From assembly GCA_024919175.1 (NCBI GenBank), contig CP103804.1:4092001-4156000 (forward strand): 64,000 nt of DNA, read 5' to 3'. Numbering within the stretch: position 1 is the first letter of the stretch; every line of letters starts with the position of its first letter. Position numbers and translations under genes: made by a program. The notes under the pieces were generated by a model that worked only from the letters and a program-made list of their open reading frames with translations, searched no databases and had not been told where the DNA came from. The stretch is from Clostridioides difficile. Lineage in GTDB: Bacteria; Bacillota; Clostridia; Peptostreptococcales; Peptostreptococcaceae. This document shows, piece by piece, positions 36,797-44,148 of this stretch.

Positions 36797-37849
36797 TTAA
36801 TTAGCCACATTAACCATTATCTTACCAAAGAAAATGTCTCTTTTGTATATTTTTTCAAAATAATCTGGCACTTCATCTAAATTTATTCTGTGTGTAACCA
36901 ATTTTTCAACATTCATGTCGCCTTTTTGCATATGATACAAGCCAGCACTCCATTCTTTTCCTGGGAATGGAAATGAATTTCCAAACCAAGTTCCTTTCAC
37001 AGTTAGCTCACTTCTCACTATCTTTTCAAATTGTTCTCTGCTTAAAGCTACATCTCCATATGGTACTCCTGCATAAAGTACTGTCCCACCTTTTTTGGCT
37101 AATAACAATACCTGACCACATGTCATTGGAGTTCCTGCTGATTCAATAACAATATCTGCTCCAGCTCCATTAGTTAATTTTTTTATTTCTTCTACAATGT
37201 TTTTTTCTTTTGCATTTATACAAATATCTGCTCCTAATTCCTTTGCTAATTCTAATTTCTCATCAAATACATCTATAGCTACTATCTTTGTAGAACCAAA
37301 TATTTTTGCCCATTGTATTGAAAATAAGCCTATTGGACCTGTTCCAAGTACTACAACTGTATCTCCAACTTTAGTTTCTGACCTAAAAAGTCCATGCCCT
37401 GCTATACACACTGGCTCTAAAGCAGCAGCTGTTTCATAACTTATTTCTTCTGGTATTTTTATTAAATTTCTTTCCTTTACCTTTGTATATTCAGCAAAAC
37501 ATCCTCCAAGTTCTTTATTACCTATTATTGCTACATTATTACATCTTGAATACATACCTTTTTTACATTCATCACATTCAAAACATGGCATAGCTGGACA
37601 AACAGCAACTCTATCTCCTATCTTAAAATCTTTTACTTCTGTACCAACTTCTGCTATCTCCCCTGAAAATTCATGACCTAAGATTTCTCCAACCATATGA
37701 GGTCCTGTCTTCGAGTACTTCGATATATCAGAACCACATATACCAGCAACTTTTACTTTAACTATTACATCATCTTTTTCTAATATTTTAGGTATGTCTG
37801 CATTCTCTACTCTTGTATCTCTTACACCATAGAACTTAACTGACTTCAC
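36797..37849 (-). CDS. Zinc-dependent polyol/galactitol-phosphate dehydrogenase-like protein
   Basis: A 350-residue medium-chain dehydrogenase. Catalytic zinc ligands are in AGICGSDIS and GHEFSGE; structural zinc cysteines in CFECDECKKGMYSRC; NAD(P)-binding turn in VVLGTGPIGLFSIQWAK. It resembles galactitol-1-phosphate or sorbitol dehydrogenases, so it probably oxidises the polyol phosphate made by the PTS. I prefer the GTG at 37849, which has AGAGGTGG at 5 bases; the GTG at 37858 is part of that site. First gene of the PTS operon, under a sigma-54 promoter. Confidence 0.88.
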   Translation of the reverse strand: MKSVKFYGVRDTRVENADIPKILEKDDVIVKVKVAGICGSDISKYSKTGPHMVGEILGHEFSGEIAEVGTEVKDFKIGDRVAVCPAMPCFECDECKKGMYSRCNNVAIIGNKELGGCFAEYTKVKERNLIKIPEEISYETAAALEPVCIAGHGLFRSETKVGDTVVVLGTGPIGLFSIQWAKIFGSTKIVAIDVFDEKLELAKELGADICINAKEKNIVEEIKKLTNGAGADIVIESAGTPMTCGQVLLLAKKGGTVLYAGVPYGDVALSREQFEKIVRSELTVKGTWFGNSFPFPGKEWSAGLYHMQKGDMNVEKLVTHRINLDEVPDYFEKIYKRDIFFGKIMVNVAN

Positions 37850-37914
37850 ATTAACCACCTCTATTGTTTATTTTATTTAGATAGTACTAATCTTTTTTAT
37901 ATAAAATATATAAA

Positions 37915-37930
37915 GCAAATTTTATGCCAA
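37915..37930 (-). promoter_or_regulatory. Sigma-54 (-24/-12) promoter of the PTS operon
   Basis: Minus-strand TTGGCATAAAATTTGC has the conserved GG and GC exactly 10 bases apart and matches TTGGCAC-N5-TTGC except for one base. The start would be near 37903 and the leader about 54 nt. Confidence 0.85.
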
Positions 37931-37976
37931 TATTTGTAAATATAGTATTCCTGCCATTTATCACTTTATCATTATA

Positions 37977-38040
37977 TGTGTGTCAATGTGTGTCAAAGAT
38001 TTTTCATACAAAAGCTTATCTGTGTCAATACAAATGACAC
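37977..38040. promoter_or_regulatory. TGTGTCA repeat cluster, candidate upstream activator site
   Basis: TGTGTGTCAA occurs in tandem at 37977 and 37987, 10 bases apart. A third TGTGTCAA at 38021 faces an inverted TGACAC at 38035-38040, making the dyad GTGTCA-N7-TGACAC. The cluster lies about 50-110 bases upstream of the -24 element, the usual place for an enhancer-binding activator. Confidence 0.65.
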
Positions 38041-38245
38041 TTACTTTCTATCTTGAAACTTTTTCAAAATTTTTTATAAAATGTACTTTTTTTATTATTT
38101 TTATAAAAATGTTCGGAAAAATTCTCTATTTTTGTGATATAATATTAAATGTAAGGCATCAATATAAATTTTTATACGAATACCAGAACTTTTTTGACAC
38201 TAATGCCTTATTCAATATAATAATTTAATATTTTGGAGGTTGTTT

Positions 38246-38926
38246 ATGAAAAAAGTGTATCAAGGAAAGACTAAAGATGTTTTTGAATTAGATAATGGAA
38301 ATTGCTTACTTAAATTTAAGGATGATGTAACTGGCAAAGATGGTGTATTCGATCCAGGTGAAAATACTGTAGGGCTAAGCATAGATGGAATTGGTAAGGC
38401 TAATTTAGAGACATCTGTTAAGTTCTTTGAAATTCTAAACAATGCTGGAATTAAAACTCATTATGTAAGTGCTAATTTAGAAGATGCAACTATGGAAGTG
38501 TTACCAGCAAAAGTTTTTGGTAATGGATTAGAAGTTATTTGTCGTTATAGAGCTGTTGGTAGTTTCTTACGTCGTTATGGTTCATGTGTTGAAGAAGGAG
38601 CTAAGTTAGATTGTTATGTAGAAGCAACTTTAAAAGATGATGACCGTTGTGACCCACTTATAACATCTGAAGGTTTAGAAGCTTTAAATATTATGACTCA
38701 AGCTCAATTTGATTCAATGAAGAGTATGACTCAAAAAATTTCTAATATAGTTCGTGACACTATAGCTGAAAAAGGACTTGAACTTTATGATATTAAGTTT
38801 GAATTTGGATTCCACAATAACGAAGTAATATTAATAGATGAGATAGCATCTGGAAATATGCGTGTTTATAAAGATGGTGTAATAGTTGACCCTATGGATT
38901 TAACTGCTTTATTATTAGCAAAATAA
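38246..38926 (+). CDS. SAICAR synthase-like protein (PurC paralogue)
   Basis: A 226-residue member of the phosphoribosylaminoimidazole-succinocarboxamide synthase family. Visible family stretches are [44 protein letters not shown] and [16 protein letters not shown]. The last replaces the usual DEISPDTCRLW, and the enzyme is set alone rather than in a pur cluster. It may therefore be a divergent or alternative SAICAR synthase or act on another carboxylate plus amino acid. ATG at 38246 has GGAGG at 6 bases. Long terminator hairpin downstream. Confidence 0.8.
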   Translation: MKKVYQGKTKDVFELDNGNCLLKFKDDVTGKDGVFDPGENTVGLSIDGIGKANLETSVKFFEILNNAGIKTHYVSANLEDATMEVLPAKVFGNGLEVICRYRAVGSFLRRYGSCVEEGAKLDCYVEATLKDDDRCDPLITSEGLEALNIMTQAQFDSMKSMTQKISNIVRDTIAEKGLELYDIKFEFGFHNNEVILIDEIASGNMRVYKDGVIVDPMDLTALLLAK

Positions 38927-38984
38927 TTATACAAAATATATACATATAATTTTCAAATACAAATCTAATAAACTTATAAATAAA

Positions 38985-39068
38985 AATAAGCTATGAAGCA
39001 GAAATTCTATAAAATGTTAATTACTTTAAAACATTTTATAATTTCTAAGTTCATAGCTTTTTTATTAT
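38985..39068 (+). terminator. Long terminator hairpin after the PurC-like gene
   Basis: Outer stem AAGCTATGAA/TTCATAGCTT (38988-38997 and 39050-39059) continues inward with AAATTCTATAAAATGTT/AACATTTTATAATTT and is followed by TTTTTTATT. Confidence 0.8.
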
Positions 39069-39196
39069 ATTATTAAAACATTTTATAGTTTCTAACCTTA
39101 TATCATTTTTTATTCTGCTGACTCACTTAATCCCTGCAAATTAGTTTATATATTATATAACTATAATTTCCTACTATTTATCGTAAGTCATACTTA

Positions 39197-39517
39197 TTAG
39201 TTGGTAGATAATAATTTCAATCCTACAATCCCAACTACAATAAGACCTATACATAAAATTCTAGCCATATTAACTGGTTCATTTAAAAGAGCACTTCCTA
39301 CAATAGCAGTTCCAACTGTACCAATTCCAGTCCATATGGCATATGATGTTCCAAGTGGAAGATGTTTAAGTGCTAATGATAAAAAATAAAAACTAATAAT
39401 CATCCCAACAACAGTAAGTATACTTGGGGTCAACTTAGAAAATCCATGTGAATTTTTTAATTGAAATGCCCAAAAAACTTCAAATAGTCCTGCAATAAAT
39501 AAAAATAACCATTTCAT
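39197..39517 (-). CDS. sugE: Small multidrug resistance family exporter, guanidinium type
   Basis: A 106-residue four-helix SMR protein that works as an antiparallel dimer. The essential glutamate is in GLFEVFWAFQLK (residue ~13). GTSYAIWTGIGTVGTAIVG is the conserved third-helix region of the SugE/Gdx branch. A guanidine-I riboswitch lies directly upstream, which points to guanidinium export as the natural role; other quaternary ammonium compounds are possible. Ribosome site AAGAGGGATGA. Confidence 0.9.
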   Translation of the reverse strand: MKWLFLFIAGLFEVFWAFQLKNSHGFSKLTPSILTVVGMIISFYFLSLALKHLPLGTSYAIWTGIGTVGTAIVGSALLNEPVNMARILCIGLIVVGIVGLKLLSTN

Positions 39518-39562
39518 AAAATCATCCCTCTTTTCAAATAATATATCTCTTTTTTAGCAATA

Positions 39563-39600
39563 AAATAACCTGAGAAATATTATAAAATATCTCCCAGGTT
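39563..39600 (-). terminator. Riboswitch-controlled terminator hairpin
   Basis: Minus-strand AACCTGGGAGATAT/ATATTTCTCAGGTT with two internal mismatches, followed by ATTTTATT. The 5' arm is part of the conserved CCUGGGAGA of the aptamer, so ligand binding and terminator formation exclude each other. The U-tract is broken. Confidence 0.6.
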
Positions 39601-39683
39601 TTTATCCTTCCGTGTTCACAACAGAATTATGCTGTGGGTTTTATCTTGGACCAGACCAATCATTAATAATTGCGGAACCCTAT
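39590..39683 (-). promoter_or_regulatory. Guanidine-I (ykkC) riboswitch
   Basis: Minus-strand conserved blocks in order: TAGGGTTCCGCA, GGTCTGGTCCAAGA, AAAACCCACAGCAT, ACACGGAAGGATAAAA and CCTGGGAGA. These are the hallmark segments of the ykkC motif that binds guanidinium. It stands in the leader of the SMR exporter and should relieve termination when guanidinium is present. Confidence 0.92.
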
Positions 39684-39717
39684 AAAACTCTATTATTATT
39701 TTATTGTCTTTAAAGTA

Positions 39718-39746
39718 ATACTATCAACATAGGTAAAAAAAGTCAA
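39718..39746 (-). promoter_or_regulatory. Promoter of the riboswitch/SMR transcript
   Basis: Minus-strand TTGACT (39741-39746), 17-base spacer, TAGTAT (39718-39723), about 35 bases before the aptamer. Confidence 0.65.
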
Positions 39747-39911
39747 TATATTGATATGATATAAATTACAAGAGTATAAATTAAAATATATATCTATAGC
39801 AATTTGTATTCTTCGGTCATATAACATATTCAACTTACATATTTTGTATTTATATCTAATTTTTATTTAATATGTTATAATAACATAAAAATATCGAAAG
39901 GAGTAATTTTT

Positions 39912-40739
39912 ATGAATTCCTATAAAATTGCAGTGTGTCAGATGATGACTACAGAAAATAAGATTGAGAATATTAATCATGCTGTAAAAATGGTAACAGA
40001 AGCTGCCAATAATGGAGCTAAAATTGTAGTCTTACCAGAAATGTTTAATTGTCCATATGAAAATAAATACTTTCCTAAATTTGCTGAAGAATATCCAGGT
40101 GAAACAACAAATACATTGAGTCAACTAGCTAAAAAACATGGAATTTATCTAGTCTCTGGTAGTATTCCAGAATTAGAGGATGGCAAAATTTATAATACTT
40201 GTTATGTATTTGATAAAAATGGAGCTTTAATTGGAAAACATCGCAAAATGCACTTGTTTGACATTGAAGTTACAGGAAAAGTTAGCTTTAAAGAATCTGA
40301 TACTCTTACTGCTGGAAATGATGTTACTATAATAGATACTGAATATGGAAAAATGGGCATTGCTATTTGCTATGATATTCGTTTCCCTGAATTATCACGC
40401 TTGATGGCTCTTAAAGGTGCAGAAATCATTATCTTGCCAGCTGCATTTAACATGACAACTGGACCTGCACATTGGGAATTATCTATCAGAATGCGCGCTT
40501 TAGATAATCAAGTATTCTATGTTGGTGCTGCACCTGCTAGAAATAAAGATGCTTCTTACATAGCTTTTGGTAATTCGAGAATTTCAGACCCTTGGGGAAA
40601 AATTATCGCTCAAGCTGATGAAAAAGAATGTATTATTTATGCTGATATTGATAGAGATTTAATTCCTGATATAAGACAACAATTGCCATTACTTAAACAT
40701 AGAAGAACAGATTTATATGAACTTAATATTTTAAAATAA
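39912..40739 (+). CDS. Carbon-nitrogen hydrolase, omega-amidase-like (Nit2 type)
   Basis: A 275-residue nitrilase-superfamily amidase with the full Glu-Lys-Cys triad: VVLPEMFNCPYE, GKHRKMHLFDIEV and IAICYDIRFPE. The segment KMHLFDIEVTGKVSFKESDTL closely follows the Nit2/omega-amidase signature, enzymes that deamidate 2-oxoglutaramate or 2-oxosuccinamate in the cytosol. Site AAAGGAG. It stands alone between the divergent SMR gene and a terminator, so no partner confirms the substrate. Confidence 0.88.
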   Translation: MNSYKIAVCQMMTTENKIENINHAVKMVTEAANNGAKIVVLPEMFNCPYENKYFPKFAEEYPGETTNTLSQLAKKHGIYLVSGSIPELEDGKIYNTCYVFDKNGALIGKHRKMHLFDIEVTGKVSFKESDTLTAGNDVTIIDTEYGKMGIAICYDIRFPELSRLMALKGAEIIILPAAFNMTTGPAHWELSIRMRALDNQVFYVGAAPARNKDASYIAFGNSRISDPWGKIIAQADEKECIIYADIDRDLIPDIRQQLPLLKHRRTDLYELNILK

Positions 40740-40747
40740 AAAATTAT

Positions 40748-40792
40748 AGAACCCCATAAATTAATTGCTTAAAATATTTATGGGGTTTTTAT
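40748..40792 (+). terminator. Terminator of the omega-amidase-like gene
   Basis: Stem ACCCCATAAAT/ATTTATGGGGT beginning at 40751, followed by TTTTTATT. Confidence 0.85.
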
Positions 40793-40848
40793 TATTGTAA
40801 TTATACTAATTACTCTTAATAATGGTTTACTAGTAGTTATTTCTTTTA

Positions 40849-41631
40849 TTAAATATCTTTACTTTTCTCACTTATCATATCTTCCAACTGTATATTTGGA
40901 TTATGGTATCTCTTTTTATTTTTAGTTACATCTTTCCATTGAATTGCTTGCTTAGGGCACCAATGTACACATGCTAAACAATGTTCACAATTATGTAAAA
41001 ATTTTGGTCTTCCGTCCTCGATATCTATATTATTTACAGGACAGACTTTTGAACAAACACCACATTTTACACAGGTATCTTCAACTGAAAAATGACTATC
41101 TTGATTTGCAAAAGATGAAATATATTTGTTATAAAACTTCTTGTATATAAAATTTGTTCTGCCAATTTTATTGTTTTTCTTATTTGCAATCTCCTCTGAC
41201 ACTTCATTAACTTTGATTTCTGCTTTTCTAAGTAAATTGTCAATTTTTTTATCATCTTTTATTTTAAACTCACAAATATAATTAGAAACCATTTGTATCC
41301 TTGAACCTAGATTTAAGCCATGCCCCTTTTCTTTCAATAAAGCATCCACATCGTGAAGTGCACACCCACCTATCACACCTCCACAAGTTACTACAGCAAA
41401 AATATATGGATTGTCACTTTTAATATTTAGATTTGATATAAATTTAGAAACAAGATTAGGTAATCCCCAAAAATATAATGGAAATACGAATCCTATTATA
41501 TCACTATTACAATCTACATCAGTTGTTTCACATATTCTAATTGTATTTGCATTTATTTTATTTGATATAGTCTCTGCTACACTTAGGCTATTTCCAGTTG
41601 ATGTAAAATAATAAATAACTTTATCTTCCAT
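40849..41631 (-). CDS. EFR1 family flavodoxin/ferredoxin fusion
   Basis: A 260-residue electron carrier. The N-terminal half is flavodoxin-like with the FMN phosphate loop in FTSTGNSLSVAE. The C-terminal part has two 4Fe-4S motifs: CVKCGVCSKVCP and CEHCLACVHWCP. The whole-length relative at 51638 has the same architecture. Probably passes electrons between a reductase and an unknown acceptor. Its promoter has a perfect TTGATATATCAA palindrome that is also found, with one change, at the MarR operon that contains its relative, so the two may share one repressor. Confidence 0.9.
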   Translation of the reverse strand: MEDKVIYYFTSTGNSLSVAETISNKINANTIRICETTDVDCNSDIIGFVFPLYFWGLPNLVSKFISNLNIKSDNPYIFAVVTCGGVIGGCALHDVDALLKEKGHGLNLGSRIQMVSNYICEFKIKDDKKIDNLLRKAEIKVNEVSEEIANKKNNKIGRTNFIYKKFYNKYISSFANQDSHFSVEDTCVKCGVCSKVCPVNNIDIEDGRPKFLHNCEHCLACVHWCPKQAIQWKDVTKNKKRYHNPNIQLEDMISEKSKDI

Positions 41632-41715
41632 AAAATACTCCTCCTAAATACACTCTTCTAAAAAATTATTTATCAAACTTTCTTATTTTCTTGAAAGGTA
41701 AAAACTAGAAATTAA

Positions 41716-41773
41716 TTGATAGGTCAAGTATATGCCAATAAAATTTAAAATTCAATGATAATTGATATATCAA
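41716..41773 (-). promoter_or_regulatory. Promoter of the first EFR1 gene with two MarR-type operator candidates
   Basis: Minus-strand TTGAAT (41750-41755), 17-base spacer, TATACT (41727-41732). The perfect palindrome TTGATATATCAA at 41762-41773 sits just upstream of the -35 box. TTGATAGGTCAA at 41716-41727 touches the -10 box and start site. Confidence 0.65.
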
Positions 41774-41978
41774 CTATATAATGTATATTAATTAGTTTTT
41801 ATAACTCATGTCTTTTTTAATAAGAAACTCTTTTACCTTCACCAATCTTTTATTTAAATTATGTTATTAATTTTCTCATTTAAATCGCCATATCTTTATA
41901 TATGTTAGAATAACCATGCTTCAATAAAAATTATCAGCTATATATTTAAATTTTCCAATAATTAGACACTTGATTTAT

Positions 41979-41996
41979 TTAGTATATAAAAATATA
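41979..41996. repeat. AT-rich inverted repeat
   Basis: AGTATATAAAAATATACT, a 7-bp-arm dyad about 120 bases upstream of the next response regulator gene; ATAGTATATTTTTATG follows 20 bases later. It may be an operator, but low-complexity AT sequence makes it weak. Confidence 0.25.
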
Positions 41997-42117
41997 CTGA
42001 TTTTAATCACTAAAAATAGTATATTTTTATGTAGATTTAATAATTTGAGAAACTATTGAGATTTTTATACTAAAATAAAAGTTGTTTAAAAAATTTTATT
42101 TAGAAAGGAGAATTTTT

Positions 42118-42792
42118 ATGAACAGTAAAATACTCGTTGTAGATGACGAAGAAGGAATCATCACCTTATTAAGAGATTATTTTGAAATAAATGATTATAA
42201 AGTTTATACTGCTCAAAATGGAAAAGAAGCACTAGAAAAAATATCTAAAAATCCAGACATTATTCTACTTGATATAAACATGCCTGAGATAGATGGAATT
42301 GAAGTTTGCAGTAGAATTAGAGATTATATATCATGCCCTATCTTATTTTTAACAGCCAAAATTGAAAACAATGATAAAATCAATGGTTTTCGTGTTGGGG
42401 CTGATGATTATATTGTAAAACCTTTTGATTTAGAAGAACTTGGTGCGAGAGTCTCTGCTCACTTAAGACGCGAACAAAGAAAATCAAATCACACTAAAGT
42501 CAACTTTTACAAAGATTTAGTAATAGATTATGAAAAAAGGTCAATTTATATTTACAATAATCAAGTTTCACTTTCGAAAAAAGAATTTGATATAGTAGAA
42601 CTTCTCTCTATGAACCCTGGTCAAGTATTTGATAGAGAAAGGATTTATGATAGAATATGGGGCTATGATAGCAATGGAAATAGTGATGTTATAATGGAAC
42701 ATATCAGAAAGATACGAACTAAATTATCAAAATATACTCTTGAAAATTACATAGAAACAGTATGGGGAGCTGGTTACAAATGGATAAAATAA
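42118..42792 (+). CDS. OmpR family response regulator
   Basis: A 224-residue regulator: VVDDEEGI acidic pair, phospho-Asp in IILLDINMPEIDG, Lys in YIVKPFD, and a C-terminal winged helix (LSKKEFDIVELLSMNPGQVFDRERIYDRIWG). ATG 42118 follows GAAAGGAGAA. It overlaps the kinase gene by 13 bases. The pair probably serves the ABC transporter at 46376, in the manner of antimicrobial-peptide sensing modules; that link is inference because an opposing gene lies between. Confidence 0.9.
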   Translation: MNSKILVVDDEEGIITLLRDYFEINDYKVYTAQNGKEALEKISKNPDIILLDINMPEIDGIEVCSRIRDYISCPILFLTAKIENNDKINGFRVGADDYIVKPFDLEELGARVSAHLRREQRKSNHTKVNFYKDLVIDYEKRSIYIYNNQVSLSKKEFDIVELLSMNPGQVFDRERIYDRIWGYDSNGNSDVIMEHIRKIRTKLSKYTLENYIETVWGAGYKWIK

Positions 42793-43940
42793 AAAATATG
42801 TCATTAAAAAAATCTTTTTTCTTTCTAACTCTATCTTCAATAATTATAGCATCAGTACTTACAGCTATCTCATACATTTTACTTAATCACATGTATCACT
42901 CTATACAAGACAAATATTTACAAACTCCTTTATACACAGAGACTATAACCATAATGCAAAATAATATAAATCAATACAGCGATTTTGATAAAGTGTTGAT
43001 TAATATTATTAGCACACTTCAACTTGTACTCCCACTTATATTTTTTATAGGGCTTTTATTATTAGCTGATATAATTTTTTATAAGGTAAAATTAAAGGTA
43101 CCTATTGAAATACTTAATAAAGGGGCAAATGAAATATCCAATAATAACTTAGATTTTCACTTAGAATATAAGAGTAATGACGAATTAGGTAATCTGTGTA
43201 ATGCTTTCGAAAAAATGAGGTCCCAACTAAATAAAAATAATATAAAAATGTGGACCATGATAGATGATAGAAAACAGCTTAATGCTGCTTTTTCTCATGA
43301 TTTAAGGAATCCTCTAACAGTTCTAAAAGGATACTCAGATTATTTAATAAAATACATGCCAACAGGAAAACTCAGTGATAAAAAAATTTTATCAACTACA
43401 CAACTTATGTCTGAGCATATTGACAGAATTGAATACTATGTAGATAGTATGAGTAACTCTCAACGATTGGAAGACCTAGTTATTGTAAAATCTATATCAA
43501 GTATAAATGATTTTGTAGAAAACTTAGATAACAATATATCTATTCTATCAAAACAAACTGGAAAATCTTTTAAACTTACAAATAAAGTGGACAATATAAA
43601 TGTATTATTTGATGAAAATATTATTCATAGGGTTATTGAAAATATAATATCAAATGCATTTAGATATGCAAAAAATAAAGTATATATACTTATATACCTT
43701 GAGCAAGAATTCCTTACTTTTATAATTGAGGATGATGGTATAGGATTTAGTGAAGACTCTCTAAGCTCAGCTTTAAAACCCTTTTATAAGGATAAGGCTT
43801 TAAATAATAACAACTCAAATTTTGGTATGGGTCTTTATATAGCTAAAGTATTATGTGAAAAGCATGGTGGCTCTATTCTTATTGAAAACAATTCAATTGG
43901 TGGTGCTAAAATTATAGCAAAGTTCTCAACAAAAGGCTAA
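42780..43940 (+). CDS. Sensor histidine kinase
   Basis: About 386 residues. Two membrane helices (~10-32 and ~75-98) enclose a short extracellular loop of ~40 residues, then HAMP (VPIEILNKGANEISNNNLDF), phospho-His in AAFSHDLRNPLTVLKGY, N-box VIENIISNAFRYAKN, EDDGIGFSEDS and FGMGLYIAKVLCEKHGGS. The short loop is typical of kinases that sense at the membrane or through a transporter. ATG 42780 lies inside the regulator's end; a second ATG at 42798 is possible. Terminator at 44004. Confidence 0.88.
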   Translation: MDKIKNMSLKKSFFFLTLSSIIIASVLTAISYILLNHMYHSIQDKYLQTPLYTETITIMQNNINQYSDFDKVLINIISTLQLVLPLIFFIGLLLLADIIFYKVKLKVPIEILNKGANEISNNNLDFHLEYKSNDELGNLCNAFEKMRSQLNKNNIKMWTMIDDRKQLNAAFSHDLRNPLTVLKGYSDYLIKYMPTGKLSDKKILSTTQLMSEHIDRIEYYVDSMSNSQRLEDLVIVKSISSINDFVENLDNNISILSKQTGKSFKLTNKVDNINVLFDENIIHRVIENIISNAFRYAKNKVYILIYLEQEFLTFIIEDDGIGFSEDSLSSALKPFYKDKALNNNNSNFGMGLYIAKVLCEKHGGSILIENNSIGGAKIIAKFSTKG

Positions 43941-44003
43941 ATATACTTTAATTTGTAATATAAGTCTCTTTCTATAAAATATAATAAACTTTAAAGCTTC
44001 ATT

Positions 44004-44034
44004 AAAAAATGACCTACAAACAGGTCATTTTTAA
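44004..44034 (+). terminator. Terminator of the two-component operon
   Basis: Stem AAAAATGACCT/AGGTCATTTTT (about 44005-44015 and 44022-44032) with U-tract. Confidence 0.8.
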
Positions 44035-44148
44035 AATTATAAACAAAAAACTCTTTTATTATATTATCAATGTCTTTAAACTCCATATAATAGTTTATAT
44101 AATCAAAATTACAAAACTCTTTTTTGCAAATGGTATTTTATCAGTTTA

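Noticed and set aside
37980..38228. 82-residue plus-strand frame between the PTS operon and the PurC-like gene
   Set aside because: No ribosome site; it covers the TGTGTCA activator cluster and promoter sequence.
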